Source: Prorocentrum cordatum
Taxonomy: Eukaryota; Sar; Dinophyceae; Prorocentrales; Prorocentraceae
Reading direction: 5' to 3'
DNA: 64,000 nucleotides
Assembly: GCA_963575745.1 (NCBI GenBank)
Contig: CAUYUJ010009446.1
Coordinates: 462,498 to 526,497, forward strand
Shown piece after piece: positions 62,699 through 64,000 of the stretch; position 1 is the first letter of the stretch, and each line of letters begins with the position of its first letter. Both the position numbers and the translations under genes were made by a program. The notes under the pieces were generated by a model. The model worked only from the letters and a program-made list of their open reading frames with translations. It did no database searches and was not told the origin of the DNA.

Positions 62699-64000
62699 CC
62701 CCCCCCCCCCCAGCCATCTACAAGTCCGTCGGCTTCTGCGAACGACTCGGGCGTCTTCTCGATTACGAACAGCACGCATTTTGTTCGCTTTCACCGCCGC
62801 GTCAGATGGAACGCTATAAGTCGTTAGTCAATGTGGCGGCCCTCGACTCGCTTAATCAGCTGTTGGGCGACGATCCTGGTTCTCTTGAGGCGCAGCGGAT
62901 GTTCGCTCGACAGCTTGCTAGGGCTGTCTGGCGCCAAGACACACGGCTGGCCATACGAGTGTGCAACGCTTCGGAGACTGCGCGAGGCTGTATTGAGATC
63001 ATCGGCCCTCGAGTGCAGCTGGTCCAGCCGGCTGTCTTCTCGGCATGGGTCAACTCTGTTCAACTTGCGGCTGCCGATCATGAGCTTGAGGAGCTTCGAC
63101 ATGCGGCGCTTCATGCTGCGGGGCGGGCTCGGCCCTCTGCTGGGGCCCTTGCTGCGAAGACTCGCAAGGCGCGCTTGTGGGCACCGTTTGGCAAGAGGCT
63201 AACACTTCGGGCCATCTCTGTGGACAACTGCGTGCACACCGATGCGATGGCCAAGTTGGACGCGTTAGCAGCGTATTGGGCACCTATTTCTGCACGACCC
63301 GCTGTGTATCCCAGAGCCACGCAAGTTTACGTCGACAAGTTTGTGCAGCCTGGTCAATATGATGATATCCCACCTCCGACACGTTCGTTGCTTGGTCGAG
63401 TTCTGCGACGGCTTGCACCGTCATGTTCGGCGCCTGGAGTTGATGGCCTTCCTTACTCGGCGTGGGCTGCGCACCCTGTGGGCGGTGACGCGTTGTGGAA
63501 TGCCTGCATGTGGCTGATGGATGGACAACTTCTCTTTTCCAACACAGGTGACACACTTCAGGCTTTTCTTCCCAAAGGTAGTCAGGTGGGTGACGACGAT
63601 AGCAGGGGAGTCATGCGTACACCTGATACGGCGAGGACACCCGGTCTGCGAAGCACGGACATGAAGGTCATTTCGGCCACTTTCAACCAGGCCATTGCTC
63701 CTATCATCCAGATGACGACGTCGGCCACGCAGAGGGGCTTCATTGCTGGGCGGCAGTTTACCTCCAACATCCTGGAGCTCGACATGATGGCGCGCGTGGC
63801 CTCGCTGCAGCCAGTGGTGCATGAGCGGAACCCCTTGCTTGTCGCGCTTGATTTCGGCCAGGCGTTCCCGTCTTTGAGTCAAGAGTTTCTCTTCGCTGTC
63901 TTGAATCGTATTCGCCTTCCGTGCGGTCTTCATGCTGCTATTCGCGGTCTGTATTCTGTCGTGACTGCCGTCGGCCGCGTTGATGGGATTACCAAGCCGC
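62699..64000 (+). CDS. LINE ORF2, reverse transcriptase domain (partial)
   Basis: From the 13-C run the frame starting AIYKSVGFCERLGRLLDYEQ is open to the window end without a stop. RT landmarks: TLQAFLPKGSQVGD (about 63552-63590), LRSTDMKVISATFNQAIAP, SATQRGFIAGRQFTSNILEL and LLVALDFGQAFPSL (first catalytic Asp, about 63838-63870). The Y-x-D-D motif lies beyond the window. The 1300-nt frame without a stop suggests a recent copy; the C-run is the likely place of a one-base sequencing or replication slip joining it to the endonuclease frame. Confidence 0.88.

Larger units (their letters stand above)
60529..64000 (+). mobile_element. APE-type LINE retrotransposon, 5' part, cut by the window end
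   Basis: Begins with a complete spliced leader, then ORF1, an endonuclease with all expected motifs and the beginning of RT, in the order of L1-like non-LTR elements. The 5' end is the exact 5' end of a trans-spliced transcript, so the insertion is full length at this side. The only visible damage is a frame change at a 13-C run (62699-62711). The 3' end lies outside the window. Confidence 0.9.

Noticed and set aside
60551-62827. A single 758-residue protein starting right after the spliced leader
   Set aside because: Its first 420 codons lie out of frame over ORF1, which has the better coding signal; only the endonuclease part is credible in this frame.

Overview
The window reads as nuclear DNA of a dinoflagellate. 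It holds two copies of the dinoflagellate spliced-leader sequence embedded in the genome (39536-39557 and 60529-60550). It is GC-rich and crowded with microsatellites and degenerate satellites, and it contains large retrotransposons and spliced genes whose introns are CCT/GGA tracts. Nothing looks bacterial: there are no operons and no Shine-Dalgarno pattern. I cannot name the species.

Layout. 1-12.9 kb is simple repeats, a foldback, and blocks of a degenerate CTTGGGCC-type satellite, including a 386-bp tandem array at about 10.2-11.5 kb; I see no convincing gene there. 12868-28937 is one 16.07-kb Copia-type LTR retrotransposon on the + strand. It has 258/264-bp LTRs, a 5-bp target duplication (ACCTC) and a TGG primer-binding site. 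It carries gag with a CCHC knuckle, an RNA 2'-phosphotransferase (Tpt1/KptA) domain with all four catalytic residues, a RING-H2 finger, an aspartic protease, a methyltransferase-like domain, integrase, reverse transcriptase and RNase H. The coding region has five in-frame stops and several frame changes, so this copy is probably inactive, although the LTRs differ by only three substitutions and one 6-nt indel. About 29.2-34.3 kb is a GC-rich, heavily decayed non-LTR retrotransposon. 34.3-41.3 kb is satellite blocks, tandem repeats, microsatellites and a retroprocessed locus marked by a triple spliced-leader relic.

41.9-56.3 kb is mainly minus-strand spliced coding sequence. Gene X (about 45.75-42.0 kb) has intact frames and GT-AG introns. 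An intact C5-cytosine-methyltransferase-like ORF lies at 46.25-47.98 kb. Gene Y (about 56.3-49.3 kb) is multi-exon with at least two frameshifts. A striking array of about 21 palindromic 33-bp units lies at 48.55-49.29 kb. 56.7-57.5 kb has an unassigned + strand ORF. 60529 to the end is the 5' part of a second, much better preserved APE-type LINE that begins exactly with a spliced leader (ORF1, endonuclease, start of RT).

The strongest unexplained signal is a family of 36 short hairpins spread over the Copia element and seen nowhere else in the window. Each is GC-NN-G, a GNRA tetraloop, and the exact complementary arm followed by C. The stems differ but always co-vary, and the loops vary only within GNRA. 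Most copies sit in protein linkers and encode x-G-N-x-P, but eight sit in other reading phases or in the 3' non-coding region. This points to selection or mobility at the RNA/DNA level. Finding it in an element that also encodes a Tpt1-type RNA-repair enzyme makes this element the part of the window most worth follow-up.
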